Shown one piece after another: positions 5,737 to 12,481 of a stretch of DNA of 13,731 nt (within the stretch, counting starts at the first letter, position 1; each line of letters starts with the position of its first letter). Source of the stretch: Flavobacteriales bacterium (lineage in GTDB: Bacteria; Bacteroidota; Bacteroidia; Flavobacteriales; BACL11). The notes under the pieces were generated by a model. It did no database searches. It was given only the letters and a program-made list of their open reading frames with translations, and was not told the origin of the DNA. Location: positions 1 to 13,731 of the forward strand of contig JABJNS010000005.1 of assembly GCA_018664745.1 (NCBI GenBank), written 5' to 3'. Both the position numbers and the translations under genes were made by a program.

Positions 5737-7428
5737 ATGTCAGACGATAAGAAAATAATTTTTTCAATGGCTGGGCTTTCTAAGTCCTTCAACAATAATA
5801 ACAAACAAGTGTTAAAGGATATTTACCTGTCCTTCTTCTATGGTGCCAAGATTGGTATCATAGGACTTAATGGTTCTGGTAAATCTACTCTTTTAAAGAT
5901 AATTGCTGGTGTGGAAAAGCAATATCAAGGGGATGTAACTTTTTCGGACGGATACAAAGTAGGGTACTTGGAGCAAGAGCCAAAATTGGATGAAAGCAAA
6001 ACTGTAATTGAAATTGTAAAAGAAGGAATGCAAGAAGCAGTTGATGCATTAGCAGATTATAATGCAATAAATGATGCTTTTGGGCTTCCTGAAAATTATG
6101 AGGATGCTGATAAAATGGAATCTTTGATGAAAGAGCAGGGCATTCTTCAGGATAAAATTGAGGCGCTTGGCGCTTGGGATATTGATACAAAACTGAATAT
6201 TGCTATGGATGCTTTAAGATGTCCAGAGCCAGATGCTAATATTGGTGTGCTTTCAGGAGGGGAGAAAAGAAGAGTTGCTCTTTGTAGATTGTTATTGCAA
6301 GAACCAGAAATTTTATTATTGGATGAGCCAACCAATCATTTGGATGCTGAATCAGTACTATGGTTGGAGCAACATCTTTCAGAATATAAAGGAACAGTAA
6401 TTGCGATTACGCACGATAGATATTTCTTGGATAATGTAGCAGGTTGGATTTTAGAATTGGATAGAGGAGAAGGAATTCCTTGGGAAGGGAATTACTCATC
6501 ATGGTTGGATCAAAAATCTAAGCGATTAGCGCAAGAGGAAAAAACAGAAAGTAAAAGAAGAAAAACACTTGAGCGTGAGTTGGAGTGGGTGAGAATGTCT
6601 CCAAAAGGAAGGCGTACAAAATCAAAAGCCCGATTGAGTAACTATGAAAATTTATTGGGTGATGAAGGTAGGCAAAAGGAGGAGAGAATTGAATTATACA
6701 TACCTCCAGGACCAAGATTAGGGAATAATGTAATTGATGCTGAAAAAGTAAGTAAAGCCTTTGGCGATAAGTTATTGTATGAAAACTTAGAATTCAAATT
6801 ACCACCTGCAGGAATTGTTGGAATTGTTGGTCCGAATGGTGCAGGTAAAACTACTTTGTTCCGAATGATAATGGAGCAGGAAAAAGCAGATGCAGGAACC
6901 TTTAAGGTTGGGGAAACGGTTAAGATTGCTTATGTGGATCAGCAACATGCTGATATTGATATGGAAAAAACAATCTGGGAGCAAATCACTGGAGGACAGG
7001 AGCAAGTTACTGTTGGCGGTAAGTTAATGAACTCTCGTGCCTATGTTGCTAAGTTTAATTTTAATGGTTCTGATCAGAATAAAAAAGTGGGTGTTTTATC
7101 AGGTGGGGAGCGTAATCGTTTGCATTTGGCAATGACTTTAAGGCAAGAGGCAAATGTGCTTTTACTAGATGAGCCAACCAATGATTTGGATGTAAATACA
7201 CTAAGAGCTTTGGAAGAAGGATTGGATAATTTTGCTGGTTGTGCCGTAATTATTTCTCATGATAGATGGTTCTTGGACAGGGTTTGTACGCATATCTTAG
7301 CCTTTGAAGGAGATTCTAATGTCGTTTATTTTGAAGGGGGTTATTCCGATTATGAGGAGAATCGTAAAAAGCGTTTGGGTGATATTTCGCCTAAGCGAAT
7401 TAAGTACCGTAAACTAAAAAGAGACTAA
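5737..7428 (+). CDS. ettA: Energy-dependent translational throttle protein EttA (ABC-F)
   Basis: A 563-residue protein with two ABC domains and no membrane segments. Domain 1 has Walker A GLNGSGKST (43-51), signature LSGGEKRR (172-179) and DEPTNHLD (196-203). Domain 2 has GPNGAGKTT (365-373), LSGGERNR (454-461) and DEPTNDLD (478-485). An arm insertion lies at about 95-145, and the linker at about 245-325 is rich in Lys/Arg and carries the EWVRMSPKGRRTKSKARL block typical of EttA. EttA binds the ribosomal E site and gates entry into elongation according to the ATP/ADP ratio. The length is close to the E. coli protein (555), with a slightly longer basic C-terminus. It is transcribed alone, between its own promoter and a strong terminator. 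Confidence 0.95.
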   Translation: MSDDKKIIFSMAGLSKSFNNNNKQVLKDIYLSFFYGAKIGIIGLNGSGKSTLLKIIAGVEKQYQGDVTFSDGYKVGYLEQEPKLDESKTVIEIVKEGMQEAVDALADYNAINDAFGLPENYEDADKMESLMKEQGILQDKIEALGAWDIDTKLNIAMDALRCPEPDANIGVLSGGEKRRVALCRLLLQEPEILLLDEPTNHLDAESVLWLEQHLSEYKGTVIAITHDRYFLDNVAGWILELDRGEGIPWEGNYSSWLDQKSKRLAQEEKTESKRRKTLERELEWVRMSPKGRRTKSKARLSNYENLLGDEGRQKEERIELYIPPGPRLGNNVIDAEKVSKAFGDKLLYENLEFKLPPAGIVGIVGPNGAGKTTLFRMIMEQEKADAGTFKVGETVKIAYVDQQHADIDMEKTIWEQITGGQEQVTVGGKLMNSRAYVAKFNFNGSDQNKKVGVLSGGERNRLHLAMTLRQEANVLLLDEPTNDLDVNTLRALEEGLDNFAGCAVIISHDRWFLDRVCTHILAFEGDSNVVYFEGGYSDYEENRKKRLGDISPKRIKYRKLKRD

Positions 7429-7451
7429 CTATTTCGATTTTGATAAGTATA

Positions 7452-7481
7452 AAAAAAACCGAGCAGATGCTCGGTTTTTTT
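7452..7481. terminator. Bidirectional intrinsic terminator between ettA and the cpcT-family gene
   Basis: Stem ACCGAGC (7458-7464), loop AGAT, stem GCTCGGT (7469-7475), flanked by A7 before and T7 after. It can end ettA transcription (24 bases past its stop) on the plus strand and the minus-strand cpcT/lpt/tgt transcripts on the other. The A and T runs also extend the stem. Confidence 0.9.
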
Positions 7482-7508
7482 ATGTTGTATTTTGTAAGAG
7501 AGATGATT

Positions 7509-7592
7509 TTATTTTAATTTCATTATAATATTTCCGTATTCAATATCTTTGAAGGCAACTAGGCCATAAATGGTTTCTCCAGGGTTAATTTA
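7509..7592 (-). other. In-frame open extension after the cpcT-family stop codon
   Basis: After the TAA at 7590-7592 the same minus-strand frame stays open for 26 codons to a TAA at 7509-7511. The translation contains ETIYGLVAFKDIEYG and ends MKLK, which looks like real protein sequence. It has no start codon of its own at its beginning. It could be the end of a gene whose front part was lost, a longer ancestral reading frame cut by a nonsense change, or chance. The homolog family normally ends near the GY.F block, so readthrough would add a new tail. Confidence 0.3.
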
Positions 7593-8204
7593 TTGGTTAA
7601 TCTTTTTAAAGATGTAGCCTCTTTTAACAGCTCCCCATACATGGTTTCCTTCTGCGTCAAATCCTCTGTCCCAAGAAGTAATCTTTCCAGGAAAAACACT
7701 TACTTCAGAGGTAGCATAGCTAGCGCCTCTGAATACACTTTGGCAAGTTTTCTCTCCAGTTTCTCCTGCGTAGTGCTCATCAGTATGGCGTTTAAGAATA
7801 ACTTCACATCCAGTTAAAGGGTCTAAATCTTCAAAATTTAAAGTATTGAAATTATCAGCATTTTCCCATTTCCCTATCCAAAGAGAATTATTAGGTATTT
7901 TATATACATAACTGCAAAAAGTACTATCGCTACAACGTTTTAGTTCATAAATACGTTGGCGGTATGGTTTATCTTGCATGCTACTTAGTGCTTGCTCTAC
8001 ATATAAAAAATGTCCTTTCTCTTCCCAAATAGGATACATATGTAATGAGATGTCATAAAAAGTAGAGTCAGCTTCTGCTTGCTCTGCCGAGTTAAAAGAG
8101 CCTTGCATTAAAGCATAAAGCGTTTCTAAATCTTTATCTTGTTTTGTTGTACCAGTAAAAGCATAAAGACTAATAGCAGTAAATAGTAGTAGTATTGATT
8201 TCAT
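7590..8204 (-). CDS. CpcT/CpeT-family (phycobilin lyase fold) protein
   Basis: A 204-residue protein with an N-terminal signal peptide (about 1-16). Residues 25-203 match the CpcT/CpeT family: LMQGSFNSAEQAEAD (32-46), HMYPIW, FLYVEQAL (66-73), PYRQRIYEL (80-88), GCEVILKR (132-139), TSEVSVFPGKITSWDRGFD and VWGAVKRGYIF at the end. In cyanobacteria these proteins attach phycocyanobilin or phycoerythrobilin to a beta-subunit cysteine of phycobiliproteins. No phycobilisome gene is seen here and a Bacteroidota host would not be expected to have any, so the role is unknown; binding of another ligand is possible but unproven. The gene lies 54 bases after the Lpt permease gene on the same strand. A weak -7 box (TATATTTT, 8237-8244 on the minus strand) could give it separate transcription. 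Confidence 0.88.
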   Translation of the reverse strand: MKSILLLFTAISLYAFTGTTKQDKDLETLYALMQGSFNSAEQAEADSTFYDISLHMYPIWEEKGHFLYVEQALSSMQDKPYRQRIYELKRCSDSTFCSYVYKIPNNSLWIGKWENADNFNTLNFEDLDPLTGCEVILKRHTDEHYAGETGEKTCQSVFRGASYATSEVSVFPGKITSWDRGFDAEGNHVWGAVKRGYIFKKINQ

Positions 8205-8258
8205 TTTTTATTGTTTTTTATAGGTTAAATTTATTTAAAATATAGGAGGTGAAAAAAA

Positions 8259-9335
8259 TTATTTAGGAGCTTTATAAATTAGTATTCCAGCCAATACCAT
8301 ATAGCAGAGGTTTGGAATCCAAACGGCTAGTGCAGGAGCAAGATTGCTGTTGGTCGCAAAAGTGGTGCTTATCTGCATAAAAAGGATGTAAGTAAAAGCA
8401 ATCAGAATACCGATTCCTAGGTGTATTCCTATTCCTCCTCTGGTTTTTCTGCTGGCAATTGCCACTGCAATAAGGGTAAGTATTATGGATGCAAAAGGGA
8501 ATGCAATTCTTTTGTGTTTTTCAATTTTATGATAAACAATCTGCTCGCTTCCTTTTAATTCTTCTTGCGCTATATAATCATTCAGTTCAAACATATTCAT
8601 GGTCTCCACTAAGCTTTTTCGTTTGGTAAAATCATGAGGGCTAAGGTTCAAAGTAGTATCAATACTTGCTCCACTACTAATGATTTCGCCATCTTCAATA
8701 AACTCTCTTACTTCATATTTATTGATTATCCATTTGTGGCTGATGGTGTCGTACTGTATGTAATCAGATTTTAGTTTGGATTCCAGTTTTCCATCTTTGA
8801 AATTTTCCAAAGTAAATTTATAGCCAATATTTCGGGTGGAATTGAAACTTTCCATATACATATATTGTCCTGGCTGAATTTGCATATGGATATTCTTAGC
8901 ACGAGAATAGCGTTTGCTTTTCAGGTATTTATTTTCAAAATCTAATCGTTCGCTATTGCTAGGTGGGATGATGAAGTTTCCAAGTACAAAGGACAGTATT
9001 CCTAAAATTACTGCTGATACCATAAAAGGTTTTAGAAATCGGTTAAAGCTCATTCCGCTATTGAGTATGGCAATAATCTCGGTATCATTTGCCATCTTTG
9101 ATGTGAAAAAGATAACCGAAATAAAGATGAACAGTGGGCTAAACAGATTTCCGAAATATGGAATGAAGTTGAAATAATAATCAGTAATGATTGTTTTTAC
9201 ACTTACTTCATGTTCTAAAAAGTCATCTATCTTTTCTGAAATATCAAAAATGATAACGATAAGTAATATCAATGCAAGGGTGAAAAAGAATGTCCCCAAG
9301 AATTTTTTAACGATATACCAATCTAGTTTTTTCAT
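8259..9335 (-). CDS. LptF/LptG-family permease (YjgP/YjgQ)
   Basis: A 358-residue inner-membrane protein. Three N-terminal membrane helices are seen at about 11-31, 58-78 and 102-122, then a periplasmic beta-rich domain (about 125-270), then three helices at about 275-295, 302-322 and 335-355. The opening LDWYIVKKFLGTF and the MANDTEIIAILNSGMSF block (residues 81-97) are typical. LptF and LptG form the membrane part of the LptB2FG transporter that extracts lipopolysaccharide and passes it to LptC. The sequence does not let me decide between F and G. Its start codon directly follows the tgt stop (TAAATG, no gap), so it is in an operon with tgt and probably translationally coupled. Confidence 0.9.
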   Translation of the reverse strand: MKKLDWYIVKKFLGTFFFTLALILLIVIIFDISEKIDDFLEHEVSVKTIITDYYFNFIPYFGNLFSPLFIFISVIFFTSKMANDTEIIAILNSGMSFNRFLKPFMVSAVILGILSFVLGNFIIPPSNSERLDFENKYLKSKRYSRAKNIHMQIQPGQYMYMESFNSTRNIGYKFTLENFKDGKLESKLKSDYIQYDTISHKWIINKYEVREFIEDGEIISSGASIDTTLNLSPHDFTKRKSLVETMNMFELNDYIAQEELKGSEQIVYHKIEKHKRIAFPFASIILTLIAVAIASRKTRGGIGIHLGIGILIAFTYILFMQISTTFATNSNLAPALAVWIPNLCYMVLAGILIYKAPK

Positions 9336-10466
9336 TTATAGCCTGATGTCTAGTTTTTTAACCATTTTATTTTTCCAAGTTGTAAATGTACCTGCTTCTA
9401 ACTGTTTCTGAGCTTCTTCCATTAACCATAAATAAAAACGGATATTATGTAAGGTTGCAATCTGTTTTCCTAAAAGTTCATTGCTAGCAAATAGGTGACG
9501 AACATAGGCTTTAGTGTAAGTGTTGTCCACAAAGGAAGTTCCGTTTGGGTCAAGCGGACTATAATCATTAGCCCATTTTCTGTTCTTTAGGTTTATTGTT
9601 CCTTCTGATGTAAATAGCATTCCGTTTCGTGCATTCCTGGTTGGCATCACACAATCAAACATATCCACTCCTAAGGCAATATTTTCAAGTAAGTTGGTTG
9701 GTGTGCCAACTCCCATTAGGTATCTAGGTTTTTCCCAAGGTAATACTGAACAAACTATGTCTGTCATTTCATACATCATGTCATGTGGTTCGCCTACAGA
9801 TAGGCCTCCAATAGCATTTCCTTCTCTTTCAAAACTGGCTATCTTCTCAGCAGACTGTAAGCGTAAATCCTTATATACACTTCCTTGTACAATTGGGAAA
9901 AAGGTTTGTTTGTACCCGTATTTTTCTTCTGTCATATCAAAACGATCACAACATCTTTTTAGCCATCTGTGTGTCATGTGCATGGACCGTTTTGCATAAT
10001 CATACTCACAAGGGTAGGGAGTACATTCATCAAAAGCCATTATGATATCAGCACCAATAGTTCTTTGTACATCTATTGCATATTCAGGAGTAAAATAGTG
10101 ATAACTTCCATCAATATGCGATTGAAACTTAACTCCTTTTTCTTCTATCTTTCTTGTTCCTGATAAAGAGTAAACTTGGTATCCTCCACTGTCAGTTAGT
10201 AATGGTTTTTCCCAACCTATGAATTTATGAAGTCCTCCAGCATTTTCTATAATGTCAAGTCCTGGTCGTAAGTAAAGGTGGTAAGTATTTCCAAGAATAA
10301 TTTGGGCTAGTGTATCTTCTAAAAGTTCATGTTGATGTATTCCTTTTACCGTTCCAGCAGTCCCTACTGGCATAAAGATAGGTGTCTTTATTTTTCCATG
10401 TGCTGTTTCAATCTCCCCTAATCTTGCTTTTGATTCCTTATCTTCCTTTTTTAGTGTAAATTTCAT
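9336..10466 (-). CDS. tgt: Queuine/preQ1 tRNA-ribosyltransferase Tgt
   Basis: A 376-residue TIM-barrel enzyme that exchanges guanine 34 in GUN-anticodon tRNAs for a queuosine precursor (preQ1 in most bacteria). TDSGGYQVYSLS holds Asp92 (general acid/base), AFDECTP holds Asp146, and DMFDCVMPTRNARNG holds the likely nucleophile Asp271; VQGS and GGLSVGE are also present. The zinc-site region is unusual: where most bacterial Tgts have CxCxxC, this protein reads PNGTSFVD, so the cysteine positions are Gly309, Ser311 and Asp314, while the fourth ligand is kept as His340 (LHNIRFYLWLM). The rest of the protein is full length. It is first in the run tgt-lptF/G-cpcT and divergent from rnpB. Confidence 0.95.
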   Translation of the reverse strand: MKFTLKKEDKESKARLGEIETAHGKIKTPIFMPVGTAGTVKGIHQHELLEDTLAQIILGNTYHLYLRPGLDIIENAGGLHKFIGWEKPLLTDSGGYQVYSLSGTRKIEEKGVKFQSHIDGSYHYFTPEYAIDVQRTIGADIIMAFDECTPYPCEYDYAKRSMHMTHRWLKRCCDRFDMTEEKYGYKQTFFPIVQGSVYKDLRLQSAEKIASFEREGNAIGGLSVGEPHDMMYEMTDIVCSVLPWEKPRYLMGVGTPTNLLENIALGVDMFDCVMPTRNARNGMLFTSEGTINLKNRKWANDYSPLDPNGTSFVDNTYTKAYVRHLFASNELLGKQIATLHNIRFYLWLMEEAQKQLEAGTFTTWKNKMVKKLDIRL

Positions 10467-10471
10467 AACTG

Positions 10472-10479
10472 CAAAAGTA
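10472..10479 (-). promoter_or_regulatory. -7 box for the tgt operon
   Basis: On the minus strand TACTTTTG is an exact TAnnTTTG match. Only 5 bases separate it from the tgt ATG, implying an mRNA that is leaderless or nearly so. There is therefore no room for a preQ1 riboswitch in the transcript. Confidence 0.5.
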
Positions 10480-10503
10480 ATTAATTTAATCCTCTAGCCT
10501 CTA

Positions 10504-10537
10504 TTGAGTATTATCTAAAATCTATTCTTTATTATTG
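10504..10537 (+). promoter_or_regulatory. Putative rnpB promoter
   Basis: TTG (10504-10506), a 23-base spacer, and TATTATTG (10530-10537), one mismatch from TAnnTTTG. The predicted start falls at about 10541-10543, exactly where the P1 stem of the RNA begins. Confidence 0.5.
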
Positions 10538-10540
10538 CAC

Positions 10541-10843
10541 CAGTAATTACTGATGCTATCGCTTCAATTTATTGAAGAGGAAAGTCCGGACACCATAGAG
10601 CAACATAGTGGGTAACGCCCATCTGCCGCAAGGTATGGACAAGTGCAACAGAAAGTATGTACAGGTAATGCTGTAGTGAAACCAGGTAAACTCTATGTGG
10701 TGCAATACCATGTATATCAGGATTTAAGAGCTGCTCGCTTTTTCCTGAGGGGTAGGTAGCTTGAGGTAATAGGTAACTATTATCCTAGATAAATGATGGC
10801 ACTCTTTTGAGAACAGGATCCGGCTTATGTGTAATTACTGATA
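10541..10843 (+). ncRNA. rnpB: RNase P RNA (type A), catalytic subunit
   Basis: This ribozyme cleaves 5' leaders from pre-tRNAs. The 5' conserved region GAGGAAAGTCCGGAC and the 3' region ACAGGATCCGGCTTA are both present, and form helix P4 with the universal bulged U; the outer pair is changed on both sides (CCGGA with TCCGG), which keeps the helix. The P1 ends pair perfectly over 10 bp: 10541-10550 with 10831-10840. A P3-like hairpin (CTTCAA, TTTA, TTGAAG) follows P1/P2. The tRNA-CCA binding loop GGTAAACTC is at 10685-10693, and GATAAATGATGGC precedes the 3' conserved region. At about 300 bases it is shorter than the E. coli RNA. The ends are set from P1 and may differ by a few bases. Confidence 0.95.
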
Positions 10844-10844
10844 T

Positions 10845-10872
10845 AAAGCCGACACTTAGGTGTCGGCTTTTT
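10845..10872 (+). terminator. rnpB terminator
   Basis: Stem AAAGCCGACAC (10845-10855), loop TTAG, stem GTGTCGGCTTT (10860-10870), followed by T residues to 10872. It starts right after the RNase P P1 helix and ends 1 base before the next gene's -7 box. Confidence 0.92.
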
Positions 10873-10873
10873 C

Positions 10874-10881
10874 TATCTTTG
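10874..10881 (+). promoter_or_regulatory. -7 box for the secreted hypothetical gene
   Basis: TATCTTTG is an exact match to TAnnTTTG and ends 4 bases before the ATG at 10886, so a leaderless mRNA is predicted. The box touches the rnpB terminator T-run, and the -33 region would fall inside the terminator stem. Confidence 0.55.
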
Positions 10882-10885
10882 TACA

Positions 10886-11803
10886 ATGCAAAAAATACTC
10901 CTTGTTTTTTCTTTTTTCTGCTCCATATCACTTTCTGCACAAGATACCTTAATGCCTGTTATCCTTTTGGATGATGTAGTGATTTCAGTAGAAAATAATG
11001 GTTTTACTGTGGAGGATTTTGTTGGTTATGTAAAAAAGGATACTACTTTTTACATGGGCTTTAAGCACTTGCGATATTTCACGCACGATTATGAAAGTGA
11101 ATTGCATATCTTTAATAAAAAAGGAAATATTATCGGTACTTTAAAAAAAGAAGGAACTCATTATTCTAATGGTGAAAAAGCTTGGCTTTTTAACGATACT
11201 ATTTTTGATGAAGGAAAGATTTTTAAGCGTAATGGAGATTATAAATACTATACTCCTGAAGCTTTTGATGAGGTGTTTTTTCCAAAGGATACTATTGATG
11301 TAAGTTTAAAAATGACTGATGGAAAAAATAAGGAGGATAGCCAGAATATGCGAGATGCAAAAACGATTGGCTTTTCAATTGGTACGGATGAGGTAGAGCA
11401 ATCCAAAGGTGGAGTGTCTAAAAAACTAGCTATTTTTGATATTGATATGCAGCAGTATTATGATTATACAATTAGTGATACTACTTATAATGGAAGAGCA
11501 TGTTATGTATTTACTGTAAAAGTAAAAGAGGAATTAAAAGCTAGAGAAAAGGATAAAGCATTAATACGTAAGATTGTTTCTTATTTTGATAAAGAGAATT
11601 TTAATGTGATTTACAGGGAATATAAGTTTGTGTACGACTATTGGCTCATTGACTTGGATATGGATGTAGTTGTACACATGGATTATGTAAATGAAAAACA
11701 TATTCCAACCGATATACATTACAAAGGCTTTTGGGATGTCCTCTTTTTTAAACCTGAACGAGCAGAATTTAAGTTAAAGAATACTAACTATTTAGTTGAC
11801 TAA
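10886..11803 (+). CDS. Secreted protein of unknown function
   Basis: A 305-residue protein with a clear Sec signal peptide (residues 1-18, SLSA|QD) and no later membrane segment, so probably periplasmic or outer-membrane associated; there is no lipobox cysteine at the cleavage site and no T9SS tail. The body is rich in charged and aromatic residues with alternating beta-like patterns, for example YNGRACYVFTVKVKEE, then SYFDKENFNVIYREYKF and TDIHYKGFWDVLFFK. The run of beta strands with DKENFNVIYREYKF recalls lipoprotein-carrier-like folds, but I would not assign it. It is probably leaderless (see the box at 10874). Its stop overlaps the convergent CDGSH gene by 4 bases. Confidence 0.75.
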   Translation: MQKILLVFSFFCSISLSAQDTLMPVILLDDVVISVENNGFTVEDFVGYVKKDTTFYMGFKHLRYFTHDYESELHIFNKKGNIIGTLKKEGTHYSNGEKAWLFNDTIFDEGKIFKRNGDYKYYTPEAFDEVFFPKDTIDVSLKMTDGKNKEDSQNMRDAKTIGFSIGTDEVEQSKGGVSKKLAIFDIDMQQYYDYTISDTTYNGRACYVFTVKVKEELKAREKDKALIRKIVSYFDKENFNVIYREYKFVYDYWLIDLDMDVVVHMDYVNEKHIPTDIHYKGFWDVLFFKPERAEFKLKNTNYLVD

Positions 11804-12039
11804 AGATTTTTGTGTGAACCATCACAAAAAGCACCTATGCTAGATTGTTTGCAGCCACACCAAGCAACTTTTTTATCTTCTTCCAATATTACTATTTCAG
11901 GAGAAAACCCTGTTCTTTTATGGCTTCCATCACAATAAGGGTCTTTACTGCTCAGCCCACAAGTGCAAAAAGCTTTTTTTCCTGCTTTTTCATCCGTTAC
12001 ATATGGTGATTTCTGAACAATTTTTGGTAGTTTTTCCAT
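11800..12039 (-). CDS. Double CDGSH iron-sulfur protein
   Basis: A 79-residue cytoplasmic protein with two CDGSH domains in tandem. Domain 1: Cys25, Cys27, Cys36 and His40 (CTCGLSSKDPYCDGSH). Domain 2: Cys61, Cys63, Cys72 and His76 (CGCKQSSIGAFCDGSH). Each should hold a [2Fe-2S] cluster by three cysteines and one histidine, as in mitoNEET-type proteins, where the cluster is redox-active and labile. The second motif has Ala70 in place of the usual proline. The function in bacteria is not well defined; electron or cluster transfer is inferred. It has its own promoter (12057-12064) and is divergent from rpmH. The stop overlaps the convergent upstream gene by 4 bases. Confidence 0.92.
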   Translation of the reverse strand: MEKLPKIVQKSPYVTDEKAGKKAFCTCGLSSKDPYCDGSHKRTGFSPEIVILEEDKKVAWCGCKQSSIGAFCDGSHKNL

Positions 12040-12056
12040 GTTGGTTTTGTTTTTAG

Positions 12057-12064
12057 CAAATATA
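12057..12064 (-). promoter_or_regulatory. -7 box for the CDGSH gene
   Basis: On the minus strand TATATTTG is an exact TAnnTTTG match, 17 bases before the ATG at 12039. The divergent rpmH gene uses the identical octamer at 12133-12140. Confidence 0.55.
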
Positions 12065-12132
12065 AGAAAAAATGATTAGTAAAAATGATGAAACTTTTTT
12101 TAAATAAAAAAGCGGATTACAAAAAAACCTTT

Positions 12133-12140
12133 TATATTTG
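12133..12140 (+). promoter_or_regulatory. -7 box for rpmH
   Basis: TATATTTG is an exact TAnnTTTG match, 29 bases before the ATG at 12170. The leader is purine-rich with AAAGAAATAAAG just before the start and no GGAGG. Confidence 0.55.
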
Positions 12141-12169
12141 CAGCCCAGAAATAACAAAGAAATAAAGTC

Positions 12170-12328
12170 ATGCCAAAAAGAACATTTCAACCATCTAACA
12201 GAAAAAGAAAAAACAAACACGGTTTTATGGATCGTATGTCAACTGCTAATGGACAACAAGTAATTGCAAGAAGAAGAGCAAAAGGAAGAGCCCGTTTAAC
12301 GGTTTCTGACGAAATGGGTCATAAATAA
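12170..12328 (+). CDS. rpmH: 50S ribosomal protein L34
   Basis: A 52-residue protein, very basic, running from MPKRTFQPSNRKRKNKHGF to EMGHK. The block KRTFQPSNRKRKNKHGFMDRM and the later RRRAKGRARL match bacterial L34, which binds 23S rRNA in the large subunit. Length is normal for a Bacteroidota L34. It does not sit next to rnpA or dnaA as in many other bacteria; the neighbours are the CDGSH gene and carB. A strong terminator follows 26 bases after the stop, so it appears to be a single-gene transcript. Confidence 0.97.
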   Translation: MPKRTFQPSNRKRKNKHGFMDRMSTANGQQVIARRRAKGRARLTVSDEMGHK

Positions 12329-12353
12329 GATTTGATATTAAATTTAAATATAG

Positions 12354-12382
12354 AGGTGTTGCTTTTGCAACACCTTTTTTTT
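12354..12382 (+). terminator. rpmH terminator
   Basis: A perfect 9-bp stem AGGTGTTGC (12354-12362), loop TTTT, GCAACACCT (12367-12375), followed by T to 12382. It separates rpmH from carB. Confidence 0.93.
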
Positions 12383-12453
12383 AGGTTTTTTTCAGAGTAA
12401 ATCTTGTTAATATCTATTCATTATTCTTAATAAGATTAAAAAGTAAAAAATTG

Positions 12454-12461
12454 TAAATTCG
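12454..12461 (+). promoter_or_regulatory. Putative -7 box for carB
   Basis: TAAATTCG is one mismatch from TAnnTTTG, 20 bases before the carB start at 12482. No clear operator or attenuator is seen in the 99 bases between the rpmH terminator and carB. Confidence 0.35.
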
Positions 12462-12481
12462 CACATTACATAAATAAAACA

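Noticed and set aside
5885..6190. Minus-strand open frame of about 100 codons inside ettA
   Set aside because: It lies fully within a strongly supported ABC-F gene, has low-complexity Leu/His/Gln-rich translation and no promoter.
8244..8251. AGGAGGTG on the plus strand, resembling a strong Shine-Dalgarno
   Set aside because: No start codon follows at a usable distance on that strand, and genes on both sides run on the minus strand.
8914..9177. Plus-strand open frame inside the Lpt permease gene
   Set aside because: It is a shadow of a well-supported membrane protein gene, with no recognisable motif or promoter.
9694..9999. Plus-strand open frame inside tgt
   Set aside because: It is opposite conserved Tgt motifs and shows no family likeness.
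10467..10540. Possible preQ1 riboswitch upstream of tgt
   Set aside because: The -7 box is 5 bases from the start codon, so the transcript has no leader to fold, and no matching motif is visible.
12383..12481. Attenuator or PyrR-type site before carB
   Set aside because: I see no second hairpin or anti-terminator pairing after the rpmH terminator; only a weak -7 box is present.
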